A DNA stretch of 64,000 nt, taken from Synechocystis sp. LKSZ1. GTDB lineage: Bacteria; Cyanobacteriota; Cyanobacteriia; Cyanobacteriales; Microcystaceae. The translations under genes and the position numbers were made by a program. Below, piece after piece: positions 1-8,791 of this stretch; the first letter of the stretch is position 1; each line of letters opens with the position of its first letter. The notes under the pieces are model-generated. The model saw only the letters and a list, made by a program, of their open reading frames with translations. It was not told the origin of the DNA and ran no database searches. The stretch is from contig NZ_AP031572.1 in NCBI RefSeq assembly GCF_040436315.1, forward strand, positions 558,001-622,000. The letters are read 5' to 3'.

Positions 1-1470
1 GCCACAAGCAAACCCGGAAAAGGCTACAGCGTTGAGGCCCTGGCCCGGAAAGGTACTATCCCCTACACAGTAAAGGCCGGGTATCTGCGTCCGGTTAAAG
101 GGCATTCCCAGCAGACCCGGTAATTTTCGTTGTGGGATTGGGCCGTAGGTGCCATCTTGCCGACCCAGAAAACGACGATGGGTACGGGGCGTTCCCACTT
201 CCTGATAATCCAGCCCTACACTCAGATCCGGAAAGAGGGCCTCTAGGCGCTGGATGACTCGCTCCGCTGCCTGCTCTTTTTGGGACTGATAGGCTTGGGG
301 AGAAAGGCCCTGCCAGGCCTGCAACCAACTGGGGGTAAAGGCATGGATAATGTGATGTCCTGGGGGAGCCAGGCTCGGATCAAGGAGCGTAGGAATAGAG
401 ACAAACAGGGTTCCCTGCTCGGCCTCCAGGTCGTCCCAGTCCTCCAAGAGAATATGGTGACATTCCGTACCGGGGGGCAAAACATTCGCCTGAACCCCTA
501 AATGTAAACTCAGAAAACTGGGGGATTTTTGATAGCGTTGTTGCCAGCGTTTTTCCTGGTTCGGGGCCTGTTCCGGGGCCAATAATTGCTCAAAGGTATC
601 CCAGCGGGTGGCATTGGAGACAATGCGCGGAGCGAAGTATTGTTCTCCGTTGGCTAATTGCACCCCCACGGCCCGTTGGTCCTCCGTCAGAATTTTGGTT
701 ACCCGGGCCTTGTAGCGAATCGTTCCCCCGGTTTTTTCTAGGCCCTCCACCAGCTTCTGGGCAATTTTGCCGACCCCGCCTTTGGGATAGTTGATGCCCC
801 CGTAGTGGCGATCAGAAAACACCATGCCCGCATTGATCATAGGCGTCCGTTCCGCAGGCACCACCGACCAGCAATAGCATTCCATGTCGATAAACTTCAG
901 CAGTTGGGGATTGCGCAGATAGCGCCGGGCAATATCACCCACATTTTGGGGAAGATATTTCACCAGGCCAAGACAGGCCAGAGGATGCTGGAAAAAGACC
1001 CGCAGGAGGTAGCGGGGTTCCTCCAGGGAGAGCAGTTCCATAGCATTGAGGCAGTTAAAGACCTGCCAACATTCATCGTAGAAGCGACGAATCCCCTCGG
1101 CTTCTTCCGGAAAATGCTGGCTTAATTCTTGCAAAAACTTCTCATAGTCTCGGTGGACTTTTAGATCCAGGCCCTGGGGTAGGTGGTAATGGATTTGCAC
1201 CGGATCGGGGATCGTCTCCAGGGCCATACCGACGGCATCGAGGGCCCGTGTTAACAAGTTAGTTGTACCTTGCTGGCCAAAGCCAAAAATCATAGAGGCC
1301 CCCACATCGAAGCGATAGCCTTGTCGTTCAAAATAACCTGCACTACCGCCGGGAATCAGATAACGTTCTAGAACTAATACTTTCGCGCCTTTAGCAGTGA
1401 GTTGGGTCGCCGTGACCAACCCACCAATACCCGAGCCAATCACAATTACGTCGTAGTCAGAGGACTGCAT
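1..1470 (-). CDS. crtH: Carotenoid cis-trans isomerase CrtH (partial, C-terminus cut by window edge)
   Basis: This is an FAD-dependent enzyme that isomerises poly-cis lycopene to all-trans lycopene, as part of carotenoid synthesis at the membrane. The frame stays open for 490 codons to the left edge. Residues 8-17 form the Rossmann dinucleotide-binding motif VIVIGSGIGG. Near the end comes GDSTFPGQG followed by AVAFSG, the C-terminal FAD-contact block of the CrtISO family. Family members are about 500-520 residues, so only a short tail is missing. The protein resembles CrtISO more than the CrtI/CrtP phytoene desaturases. The gene is divergent from the dienelactone hydrolase gene. The start is the first ATG, directly before the Rossmann fold. 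Confidence 0.9.
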   Translation of the reverse strand, partial: MQSSDYDVIVIGSGIGGLVTATQLTAKGAKVLVLERYLIPGGSAGYFERQGYRFDVGASMIFGFGQQGTTNLLTRALDAVGMALETIPDPVQIHYHLPQGLDLKVHRDYEKFLQELSQHFPEEAEGIRRFYDECWQVFNCLNAMELLSLEEPRYLLRVFFQHPLACLGLVKYLPQNVGDIARRYLRNPQLLKFIDMECYCWSVVPAERTPMINAGMVFSDRHYGGINYPKGGVGKIAQKLVEGLEKTGGTIRYKARVTKILTEDQRAVGVQLANGEQYFAPRIVSNATRWDTFEQLLAPEQAPNQEKRWQQRYQKSPSFLSLHLGVQANVLPPGTECHHILLEDWDDLEAEQGTLFVSIPTLLDPSLAPPGHHIIHAFTPSWLQAWQGLSPQAYQSQKEQAAERVIQRLEALFPDLSVGLDYQEVGTPRTHRRFLGRQDGTYGPIPQRKLPGLLGMPFNRTQIPGLYCVGDSTFPGQGLNAVAFSGFACG

Positions 1471-1725
1471 ACACTCCAGTGCCCATAAATATTTGCTGAC
1501 TGTCCAGTGTAGGCCAAAAAAAGAGAGGGACAACCCGTTATCATACCGAGCAATCCCACCTACTGAATCCTTGAGAAGAGAACACTGTAAAAAATCATGG
1601 AGCTAAATGAGAATTTATGTCAACTTGCTGAAATGAAATTTTTCCAAAATCCCCGAGTGATGGCGATAGGGAGAGGAAGGCTATACGCTAAACTTCAGAT
1701 CAAGGTTCTCTTTGCGGAAGGTATT

Positions 1726-2466
1726 ATGACTGACTCCAACCTCGGCCGCTGGGTGACGATTCCCAACCAAGACCTCTTGATTGACGGTTATCTTGCCCAA
1801 CCCCCAGGAACCGGCCCCTTTAACGCCATTGTGGTATTCCAAGAAATTTTTGGGGTGAATGCCCATATCCGAGATGTGACCGAACGCTTGGCCCAGGAAG
1901 GTTATGTGGCCTTGGCTCCGGCTCTTTACCAGCGCCAGGCCCCAGGTTTTGAGACGGGTTATACACCAGCCGCCATTCAGCAGGGCAGGCACTACAAGGC
2001 TGGGACAAAAACCGAAGAACTATTAAGTGACCTGACGGCAGCTATTGATTATCTTTACCAACTTCCTCAAGTCCGTAAAACAGGCGTCGGCACCATTGGT
2101 TTCTGTTTTGGTGGACTGGTGGCCTACTTGGCGGCGACCCTGCCGGAGGTTCGGGCAACAGCTTCGTTTTATGGCGCAGGGATTCCCCACTGGAGTCCCG
2201 GAGATGGACAAGCGACCCTGGCCTACACCTCCCAAATCACTGGTACGCTCTACGCCTTTTTTGGCCTGGAGGATGCGAGTATTCCTCTCACTGACATTGC
2301 ACAGATTGAACAGGCTTTGATTCAACACCAAGTGCCCCACCGCATCTTTCGCTATAGCGGCGCTGACCATGGTTTTTTCTGCGACCAGCGGGCCAGCTAT
2401 GAACCGAAGGTTGCCACCGCAGCCTGGCAAGAAGTCCTTCAGCTTTATCGGACTTGTCTGCCGTGA
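1726..2466 (+). CDS. Dienelactone hydrolase family protein
   Basis: This is an alpha/beta hydrolase of 246 residues. It carries the expected catalytic layout of dienelactone hydrolases: Glu40 in FQE, nucleophile Cys127 in GFCFGG, Asp183 in GLEDAS and His215 in GADHGFF. The frame could be extended upstream to 1597, but those 43 residues do not look like the family, and the ATG at 1726 has a GGAAG ribosome-binding site just before it. Its physiological substrate in cyanobacteria is unknown. Its last codons overlap the possible start of the next gene, so the two are probably co-transcribed. Confidence 0.85.
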   Translation: MTDSNLGRWVTIPNQDLLIDGYLAQPPGTGPFNAIVVFQEIFGVNAHIRDVTERLAQEGYVALAPALYQRQAPGFETGYTPAAIQQGRHYKAGTKTEELLSDLTAAIDYLYQLPQVRKTGVGTIGFCFGGLVAYLAATLPEVRATASFYGAGIPHWSPGDGQATLAYTSQITGTLYAFFGLEDASIPLTDIAQIEQALIQHQVPHRIFRYSGADHGFFCDQRASYEPKVATAAWQEVLQLYRTCLP

Positions 2467-4511
2467 CCGTGTCACCACGACCAGGGATTAACGTTAGAGG
2501 ACTCTTTTCTCGCCGCAGCAGCAGTATTTTACTGTTACTGGGGTTTCTTCTCATTGGATTAGGGGGTTTCTTAGCCCAGAAGGCTTTTTCCCCTGAGGCG
2601 TTTTCCGGTGCCTCGGCTTTGACCCCCGTCACCTTACAACTGAAGTGGAAGCATCAGTTTCAATTCGCGGGCTACTACGCTGCGAAAGCCCAAGGTTACT
2701 ACCAGGCGGCTGGTCTAGATGTGTCCTTTGTCGAGGCCCCCGCTGATGGGAGTGATCCGGCCCTACCCGTCTTAAAGGGCCAAGCGGACTTTGGTATTGC
2801 GGATTCTAACTTAGTATTACTCCGTAGTCGCGGCTATCCGGTTGTGGTGCTTGGGGCTATTTATCAGCATTCACCACTCATCTTTCTCCTCCTCCAGCGC
2901 TCTGGCATTGAGAATATCCATGAATTAGCGGGTAAACGGGTCATGCTCCAACAGGGAGCAGACGAAGCTCTCTTGGCCTACCTCATTCAGGAAGGCATTG
3001 ACCCCGCACGGATTATTCACGTTCCCCATAGCTTTGATCTCCAGCCCCTGATCAAGGGAGAGGTAGATGCCATTTCCGCCTATTCCACCGATGAACCCTT
3101 CTACCTCAAGCAAGCGGGCCTAGAATATCTGATTTTTAATCCTCGGGCCGGTGGCATCGACTTCTACGGTGACTCCCTCTTTACTACTGAACAGCAACTC
3201 CGTCAGCACCCCGAGCGTGTTAAGGCCTTCCGTGAAGCTTCCCTTAAAGGGTGGGCCTATGCCATGCAACATTCTGAGGAAATGATTGATCTTATCTTGC
3301 AGGAGTACGGTGACCGCCTAGACCGGGCCCATCTCCAGTTTGAAGCGGAGCAAAGCCGACGCTTGATTCTCCCGAATACCGTGGAAACTGGCTATATGAA
3401 TCCTGGCCGCTGGCGGGCCATTGCGGACGTGTACACCCACCTGGGGATGCTCCCCAAACCCTTGGATTTGACTGGCTTTTTGTATGAAACCCAAGCCCCC
3501 AGCCCTCCACCGTGGGTGTATGTTGCCCTAGGACTAGCCTTAACCCTTCTGACCATTGTTTCCTGGATAGCCTGGCGTTTTTATCAACTCCAGCGGAGCC
3601 TCCGCTACGAAATAGCCGAGCGCATTCAAGTCGAAAAGGAACTCCAGGCCTCGGAAAAACGAGCTCGCGTCCTGGCAGACCATGCGCCCTTTCCGGTGAT
3701 CATTACTGTCTGGCCCACGGGCCAGATTCTCTACGTCAATTACCAGGCCCTACAAAAATTTGAGCTAGACCCCCAGACGCTCCCAGCAACCACTATCCTG
3801 AACTTTTATGGGGAACCCACCGATCGACAGCGATTACTCAAGGCGTTAGAACACGAGGACTTTATCCAGAACTGGCAACTTCAATTACAGTCGGCCACGG
3901 GCAAACCCTTCTGGGCCAATTTATCGATCAGTAAAATCGAGTTTGACCATCAACGGGCCCTCTTTACCGCCGTGGTCGATATTACTGAGCAGCGGCAACT
4001 GCAAAAACGACTCACTCGTTTAGCGATCACCGATGATCTGACTGGCTTGTACAATCGCCGCTATTTTATGCAGCGGGGCACGGAGGAATTTAACCGTGCC
4101 GTTCGCTATCCAACGGCCCTCAGTGTCCTGATGTTGGATATTGACCACTTTAAGCTGATTAACGACCACCACGGCCACGAAGCCGGTGATCGGGTTCTCC
4201 GTCATCTGGCCCAGTTAATTCAGGAAAATGTGCGTCCTTTTGATCTAGTGGGGCGCCTAGGGGGCGAGGAATTTGCCGTCCTGTTGCCCAACTGTGCTCT
4301 AGCGGAAGCTATCGATCTCGCGGAACGACTCCGCTACCTGGCCCAACAAGAATGCTGGAGTGTAGAGGAAGCGGACATTAGCATTAGTGTCAGTGGGGGG
4401 GTAGCCAGTTTAACGCCGGAGATGGATAATCTCAAAGCACTCCTCAAGCAAGCGGATCAGGCCCTGTACCAGGCTAAACGAGACGGCCGAAATCGGGTTA
4501 TCGCTGGCTAA
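2454..4511 (+). CDS. Diguanylate cyclase with periplasmic NMT1/THI5-like ligand-binding domain and PAS domain
   Basis: This is a membrane sensor predicted to make cyclic-di-GMP. The order is: a hydrophobic segment at about residues 24-43; a periplasmic NMT1/THI5-like substrate-binding domain at about 58-330 (starting near LQLKWKHQFQFAGYYAA); a second membrane helix at about 353-375; a PAS domain at about 408-510; and a C-terminal GGDEF domain. The active site is GGEEF at 603-607, and RPFD at 594-597 is a well-placed product-inhibition (I) site, so the cyclase should be active and feedback-controlled. The start is uncertain: TTG 2454 overlaps the previous gene, and GTG 2463 or 2469 are alternatives. 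The ligand is not known; THI5-like domains bind pyrimidines and other small molecules. Confidence 0.87.
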   Translation: MSAVTVSPRPGINVRGLFSRRSSSILLLLGFLLIGLGGFLAQKAFSPEAFSGASALTPVTLQLKWKHQFQFAGYYAAKAQGYYQAAGLDVSFVEAPADGSDPALPVLKGQADFGIADSNLVLLRSRGYPVVVLGAIYQHSPLIFLLLQRSGIENIHELAGKRVMLQQGADEALLAYLIQEGIDPARIIHVPHSFDLQPLIKGEVDAISAYSTDEPFYLKQAGLEYLIFNPRAGGIDFYGDSLFTTEQQLRQHPERVKAFREASLKGWAYAMQHSEEMIDLILQEYGDRLDRAHLQFEAEQSRRLILPNTVETGYMNPGRWRAIADVYTHLGMLPKPLDLTGFLYETQAPSPPPWVYVALGLALTLLTIVSWIAWRFYQLQRSLRYEIAERIQVEKELQASEKRARVLADHAPFPVIITVWPTGQILYVNYQALQKFELDPQTLPATTILNFYGEPTDRQRLLKALEHEDFIQNWQLQLQSATGKPFWANLSISKIEFDHQRALFTAVVDITEQRQLQKRLTRLAITDDLTGLYNRRYFMQRGTEEFNRAVRYPTALSVLMLDIDHFKLINDHHGHEAGDRVLRHLAQLIQENVRPFDLVGRLGGEEFAVLLPNCALAEAIDLAERLRYLAQQECWSVEEADISISVSGGVASLTPEMDNLKALLKQADQALYQAKRDGRNRVIAG

Positions 4512-4557
4512 GCATACCCCAAGAGTGCTCCCCCCTTCCTTTCCCCCAGTGCTTCCC

Positions 4558-6348
4558 ATGCCTTTGAAATCATTGCCTATGTCGATGCAATTTCCTTACC
4601 TGGCTTCGGCCCGGATGCGCTGGATTCTAGCGGTTCTCTGGCTGGCCCTGTTAGCCGGGTTCGGCTTTCTCAATCAACTGGGTACCCTCGGCGTGATGGA
4701 TAAAACTGAGGCTCTCTTTGTGGAAGTGGCCCATCAGATGTACCTGTCCGGGGATTGGGTGACGCCGCGTTGGAACGGGGAAACTTTTTTTGACTATCCG
4801 GTGGGAGGCTACTGGCTCGTCGCTTTGAGTTTTAAACTCTTCGGGGTTAGTGAAGGGGCCGCGCGTCTGCCGGTGGCCCTAGCGGCCATGGCCGTGGTGA
4901 TCGCAGTCTGGTTGACGTTGTATCACTGGGGGGACTCTGGCAAGCCGCCTTGGCCAACACCGCAACAGCGTTGGCTCAGGGCCAGTCTCGGGGCCGGCAT
5001 CATGGCCCTGAATCCGGGCTGGATTGGTTGGGGCCGGACAGCCGTCACCGATATGTTTCTCTCCAGTACCATGGCCCTGACGCTGCTTTGCTTTTTTGGG
5101 GGCTATGCCCAGGGGCCGGCCTCCCCTCGACGGCACGGCTACTACCTAGCGGCATCGGTGTTTGCCGCGGGGGCCGTTTTGGCCAAAGGGCCAGTGGGCC
5201 TATTGTTACCAGGGTTGATTATTGTGGTCTTTTTGGCCTATGTCGGACAGTTATGGGTTGTGCTGCGGGAAATGCCCCTCCTGCCCATGCTTGGAATTTT
5301 TGTTCTCCTCTGCTTTCCTTGGTATATCCTGGCTACCCAGGCCAATGGCATCGAGTTTTTGGGTCATTTTCTCGGCTTCAGTAATTTTCAGCGCTTTACC
5401 TCCGTTCTCTACCGCCATGCCGGCCCCTGGTATTTCTACCTTCCCTGGTGCTTTATTCTGCTCTTGCCCTGGTCGGTCTTTCTACCCCTGGCCCTGGCCC
5501 GGCTCCGCTTTTGGCTACCGGCCCTGTGGTGTTCTAAGCCTCGTTCCCAGCAACTGGGCCTGTTTTGTGTTGCTTGGTTTTTCCTCGTTTTTCTGTTCTT
5601 TTCCGCTGCTGCCACTAAATTAGCCGGTTACATCTTGCCCCTTGTGCCAGCGGGGGCGCTGATCCTGGCCCTCTTTTGGGGGGAGGTCGGACAGCAGGCC
5701 AGTACTCGTCCTCTGCAACGCTGGCCCTTTTTAGTGAGTGCCATGCTGAATAGCCTATTGCTTCTGCTGATGGCTGTAGCCGCATTTCTCAGTCCTCGCT
5801 TGGTGGGCAATGATCCGGCCTATCCCACCTTTGCCCAAACCCTACAAAATACTGGCTTACCGCTGGGATTGGGGGGGATTTTACTGCTCAGTTTTGGCCT
5901 ATGGCTTTACCTGGCGAGTACCCGTTCCCGCCGCCGTTGGCTCTGGTTGCCTAATCTATTCGGCTTTTTGGCCACTCTGATCGGGGTGATCCCTGGTCTA
6001 GTGGGGATGATGGATCGGGAGCGGCAATTCCCCCTACGCCAATTGGGCCAGGCCCTGGGTCAGGCCGCTCACCCCCAGGAACCAATTTGGATCATGGGCT
6101 ATCCCCGCTATAGTTTTGTTTTCTATAGCCAACACTCGGCAGTATTTTTAGATAATGTTGACTACGCCTGGGAATTGCTCGAGCCCCAACGAGATCAGAC
6201 CACCTCGCCGACGATTTTAATGGTGGCTGAGCCGCGTTTTATCGAGGCTTTTCACCTGCAGGCAGGGGATTATCATATCCTAGCCCAGGGAGGAACCTAT
6301 CAACTTCTGCGGGTGTCCAAGCAAACTCTACTGGCTCGTAAACCCTAA
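4558..6348 (+). CDS. GT39/ArnT-family integral membrane glycosyltransferase
   Basis: This is a polytopic membrane protein of about 596 residues. It has the N-terminal signature of dolichyl/undecaprenyl-phosphate-sugar glycosyltransferases: a first helix, then an extracytoplasmic loop with MDKTEALFVEVAHQM, GDWVTPRWNGETFFDYP and, after the next helix, AARLPVALAA. About ten further hydrophobic segments follow, and a soluble periplasmic tail of about 100 residues. Members move a sugar from a polyprenyl-phosphate donor onto lipid or protein. Acceptor and donor cannot be told here. Several starts are possible (GTG 4525, ATG 4558, ATG 4579); 4558 is a compromise and none has a clear ribosome-binding site. 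The gene runs tail-to-tail into the next with 4 bases between stop codons. Confidence 0.82.
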   Translation: MPLKSLPMSMQFPYLASARMRWILAVLWLALLAGFGFLNQLGTLGVMDKTEALFVEVAHQMYLSGDWVTPRWNGETFFDYPVGGYWLVALSFKLFGVSEGAARLPVALAAMAVVIAVWLTLYHWGDSGKPPWPTPQQRWLRASLGAGIMALNPGWIGWGRTAVTDMFLSSTMALTLLCFFGGYAQGPASPRRHGYYLAASVFAAGAVLAKGPVGLLLPGLIIVVFLAYVGQLWVVLREMPLLPMLGIFVLLCFPWYILATQANGIEFLGHFLGFSNFQRFTSVLYRHAGPWYFYLPWCFILLLPWSVFLPLALARLRFWLPALWCSKPRSQQLGLFCVAWFFLVFLFFSAAATKLAGYILPLVPAGALILALFWGEVGQQASTRPLQRWPFLVSAMLNSLLLLLMAVAAFLSPRLVGNDPAYPTFAQTLQNTGLPLGLGGILLLSFGLWLYLASTRSRRRWLWLPNLFGFLATLIGVIPGLVGMMDRERQFPLRQLGQALGQAAHPQEPIWIMGYPRYSFVFYSQHSAVFLDNVDYAWELLEPQRDQTTSPTILMVAEPRFIEAFHLQAGDYHILAQGGTYQLLRVSKQTLLARKP

Positions 6349-6352
6349 GTCA

Positions 6353-7102
6353 TTATTGTTGGGTATGGCTTATTGGGATCGCTCTTTCCAGTTCTCCTTG
6401 GTCGGTAAACCAGGTGTCAAACGCTGTCCAACCAGCCGCCCAAAACAAAGGAAAAGCATAGCCGCCCCGTTGTAGAAGTCGTCGATGTTCTTTGTAAACA
6501 ACCAGAGCCATGCCGAGAAAAAGTAGGCGATGTAAAGCCTGAATTAAAACCCTTTTGGGAAAAGCTGTTTGACGGCCCAGGGCCTTGAGGATCGAAGCTT
6601 CGTAGGCCACATGGGCCCGTTCATCCTGCAAAATTTTTTCGCAGATGGCCCTGAGAGTCAGGGATTGCGTGCTATTTCGCAAGGCTTGGTAGTAGACAAG
6701 GGCAATAATTTCTGCACTGACTAGAACAGTAATTGAGATGGGATAACTGACATTTTTTCTGAGTTTTCTAAACAGGCCATCCGTCCAATTATTTTTGAGG
6801 AGCGGCATTTGATGCCTATCCATAAACTGCTTGAGCAGTAGGGCATGGTGTTGTTCTTCTTTAATAAAAAGCCGGGTGATTGGGGGCAGTTCAGGCAGAT
6901 CGTGTTGTTGGGAAAAGTACTGGGCCGCTTGCATCAGGCCCTTGCCCTCTGAATATTCCCCCAGTTGAAAGGCCGCAATAGAGGGCGCAATACACTGTCG
7001 CTCTTCCGGAGTCAAGGCCACTTGTAGATGCCAAGGAATAGAAGGCGGTTTGACAGCGTTTTGTTCAAAATAGACAAGCCAGGGTCGGAGGTCGATTAAC
7101 AA
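6353..7102 (-). CDS. Ferritin-like diiron protein of unknown substrate
   Basis: This 249-residue, mostly helical protein has a pattern of acidic and histidine residues typical of a ferritin-like diiron site. Glu49 or Glu52 lies in helix 1, EEQHH at 82-86 gives an ExxH pair, Glu131 lies in SAEIIALVYY, and DERAH at 160-164 gives a second ExxH pair. That is enough for a four-helix diiron carboxylate centre. I do not recognise the subfamily; N-oxygenase-like or acyl-oxidising enzymes are possible. The following minus-strand region ends in the DUF2779 gene, 36 bases upstream in transcription order, so they may share a transcript. Confidence 0.65.
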   Translation of the reverse strand: MLIDLRPWLVYFEQNAVKPPSIPWHLQVALTPEERQCIAPSIAAFQLGEYSEGKGLMQAAQYFSQQHDLPELPPITRLFIKEEQHHALLLKQFMDRHQMPLLKNNWTDGLFRKLRKNVSYPISITVLVSAEIIALVYYQALRNSTQSLTLRAICEKILQDERAHVAYEASILKALGRQTAFPKRVLIQALHRLLFLGMALVVYKEHRRLLQRGGYAFPLFWAAGWTAFDTWFTDQGELERAIPISHTQQ

Positions 7103-7138
7103 GGGAACGTCCTCTAGGTATTCACTGACGATATTCGA

Positions 7139-8629
7139 CTATATTTCAAGGCCCTCTGATCTCATGAGAGTGACCAGAAATCTATAAATTTCTACCATAC
7201 CCAGGGTATCTAAAGAACAATAGTCCTGAAGATGTTGCATCATTTCTGCTCGTTGCTGGGGATCTTCGCAGGCTACCATCGCCTCCCACACCAAGGGGGC
7301 CTCCTGACCACTTTTCACTGTTAGGAAATCGTAGGAGAGGGCCGGCACAAGCACCGGCAGAATTCGTTTCAGGGAGGTGGAACCTTGGAAGCCGGGATGA
7401 TGATAAGTCTGTTTGAAGATCAGTTGCAGATCCCAAAGGCGGTCAATGATCGATTGGAGGGGTTTCGCATACTCTGGAAAGTCACTGGCTAATTGCCGCA
7501 GAACTGAAGCTTCAAAGGATTGGTTATAAACCACAATTGACCCCTGGGGCTCAATATGATTCATGAGAGATTCGACCAAGGAAAGGCGGGGATCACTATT
7601 GACAGGATGGAGATAACTGTAATGCTCGAGGGTATGCCAATCCCGCAGAATATGACAACTATATTGGAAGACACAACGGCTGTAGGGACGCAGACCGGGG
7701 AAACGGGGCATGGCCGGATTCAGCGTTTCTACATCGAAAAAATGGAGAGGGAATTGGAGTTGGGCCAGCTTAGCCTGGATGTCCGCAGAATCGTACAGCG
7801 GTTGATTGGCAATCATGCGCTCCACAAAACTTCGTTGGGCCGTTGTCAGAGGAAAATCAGCCGGAATATCCTTCAGTTCCAGAATATTTTGCTCGAGTAA
7901 TTGCTGGAGTTTGTGGGTGGGTAAGCGGGGAATATTGAATATCGATAAGGAGGGAATACCTTGCCAGCAATGGGCCTTAAAGACGCAGGGATAAGGTCGG
8001 TCACAATGCTTGCCAACGAGGGTATCAGGGGGGTCAGATTGGCTCAGTAAATAACGAAACTCCCCTAGACGTTGGGGGAGTTGTTTAAGCCAGGCCTGTA
8101 CCTGTTGGGTAACATCATTAATATTGAATCGTTCCTGAACATCCTGCCAATTGTGAGCCAAGGGATTAACGGACATGAGGCTAGTGCGTTCAATCACTAG
8201 GCCCAGGCCCTCTAGAACGTACTGCTGTAGGGCCAGGTCGGGAATATGTTCCTCTTTAACCTTGGTAGAAGACTTGACTTCAATAATTTCCCAGTGGCCC
8301 GTCGGTAATTTCCGCAATACATCACAGCGAACCAGAATATCATCAAAGATAAAGGCGGGTTCCAACAGGCAAGTTACGCCCTGTTCAATTAATTGTTGCG
8401 TCTGCTCTAGAACAACATCTAAGGTTCCCTGGAGCAGAATTCCCTCTGGAAAAGATTCACGGGCGGCGATCCCTATGGCCAGACCTTGTTTAATGCGCTG
8501 TTGCTCCGCAATGGAAGGCGGCGTTCCCCATTCTGGTTTGCAAATTGCGAGCCACAGCCGCTTCGGACATTGTAACCCTGCCAAAAAGTAGGTTTTACTG
8601 ATCGGAAAAGACATATTGGCCTGGTCCAT
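7139..8629 (-). CDS. DUF2779 / RecB-like nuclease-family protein
   Basis: This 496-residue protein matches DUF2779 proteins, which combine a RecB-type PD-(D/E)XK-like region with an RNase H-like fold. Visible landmarks are KTYFLAGLQCPKRLWL near the N-terminus (the Cys and Arg typical of Cas4/RecB-like Fe-S nucleases), EVKSST near residue 118 (a catalytic-type E-x-K), a Cys-rich CDRPYPCVFKAHC block in the middle, and FFDVETL starting the RNase H-like half, with DYCSLDT near the end. Function is unproven; DNA or RNA processing is an inference. ATG 8614 is an alternative start. No CRISPR or restriction genes lie nearby. Confidence 0.75.
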   Translation of the reverse strand: MDQANMSFPISKTYFLAGLQCPKRLWLAICKPEWGTPPSIAEQQRIKQGLAIGIAARESFPEGILLQGTLDVVLEQTQQLIEQGVTCLLEPAFIFDDILVRCDVLRKLPTGHWEIIEVKSSTKVKEEHIPDLALQQYVLEGLGLVIERTSLMSVNPLAHNWQDVQERFNINDVTQQVQAWLKQLPQRLGEFRYLLSQSDPPDTLVGKHCDRPYPCVFKAHCWQGIPSLSIFNIPRLPTHKLQQLLEQNILELKDIPADFPLTTAQRSFVERMIANQPLYDSADIQAKLAQLQFPLHFFDVETLNPAMPRFPGLRPYSRCVFQYSCHILRDWHTLEHYSYLHPVNSDPRLSLVESLMNHIEPQGSIVVYNQSFEASVLRQLASDFPEYAKPLQSIIDRLWDLQLIFKQTYHHPGFQGSTSLKRILPVLVPALSYDFLTVKSGQEAPLVWEAMVACEDPQQRAEMMQHLQDYCSLDTLGMVEIYRFLVTLMRSEGLEI

Positions 8630-8791
8630 AAGTCTTTAGCCTTTAGGGGTAAATTGAGTCGAGCTCTGGCCAAGCTCCGGACAGGAGAGGGCTTAAAATC
8701 AATACGCTCAGATGTTTACTTATCATAAAGGGCAACGACTCCCCGGACACGAGAATGTTAGCGGGAATCTTATCGCTCGGTTCCAAGGATT

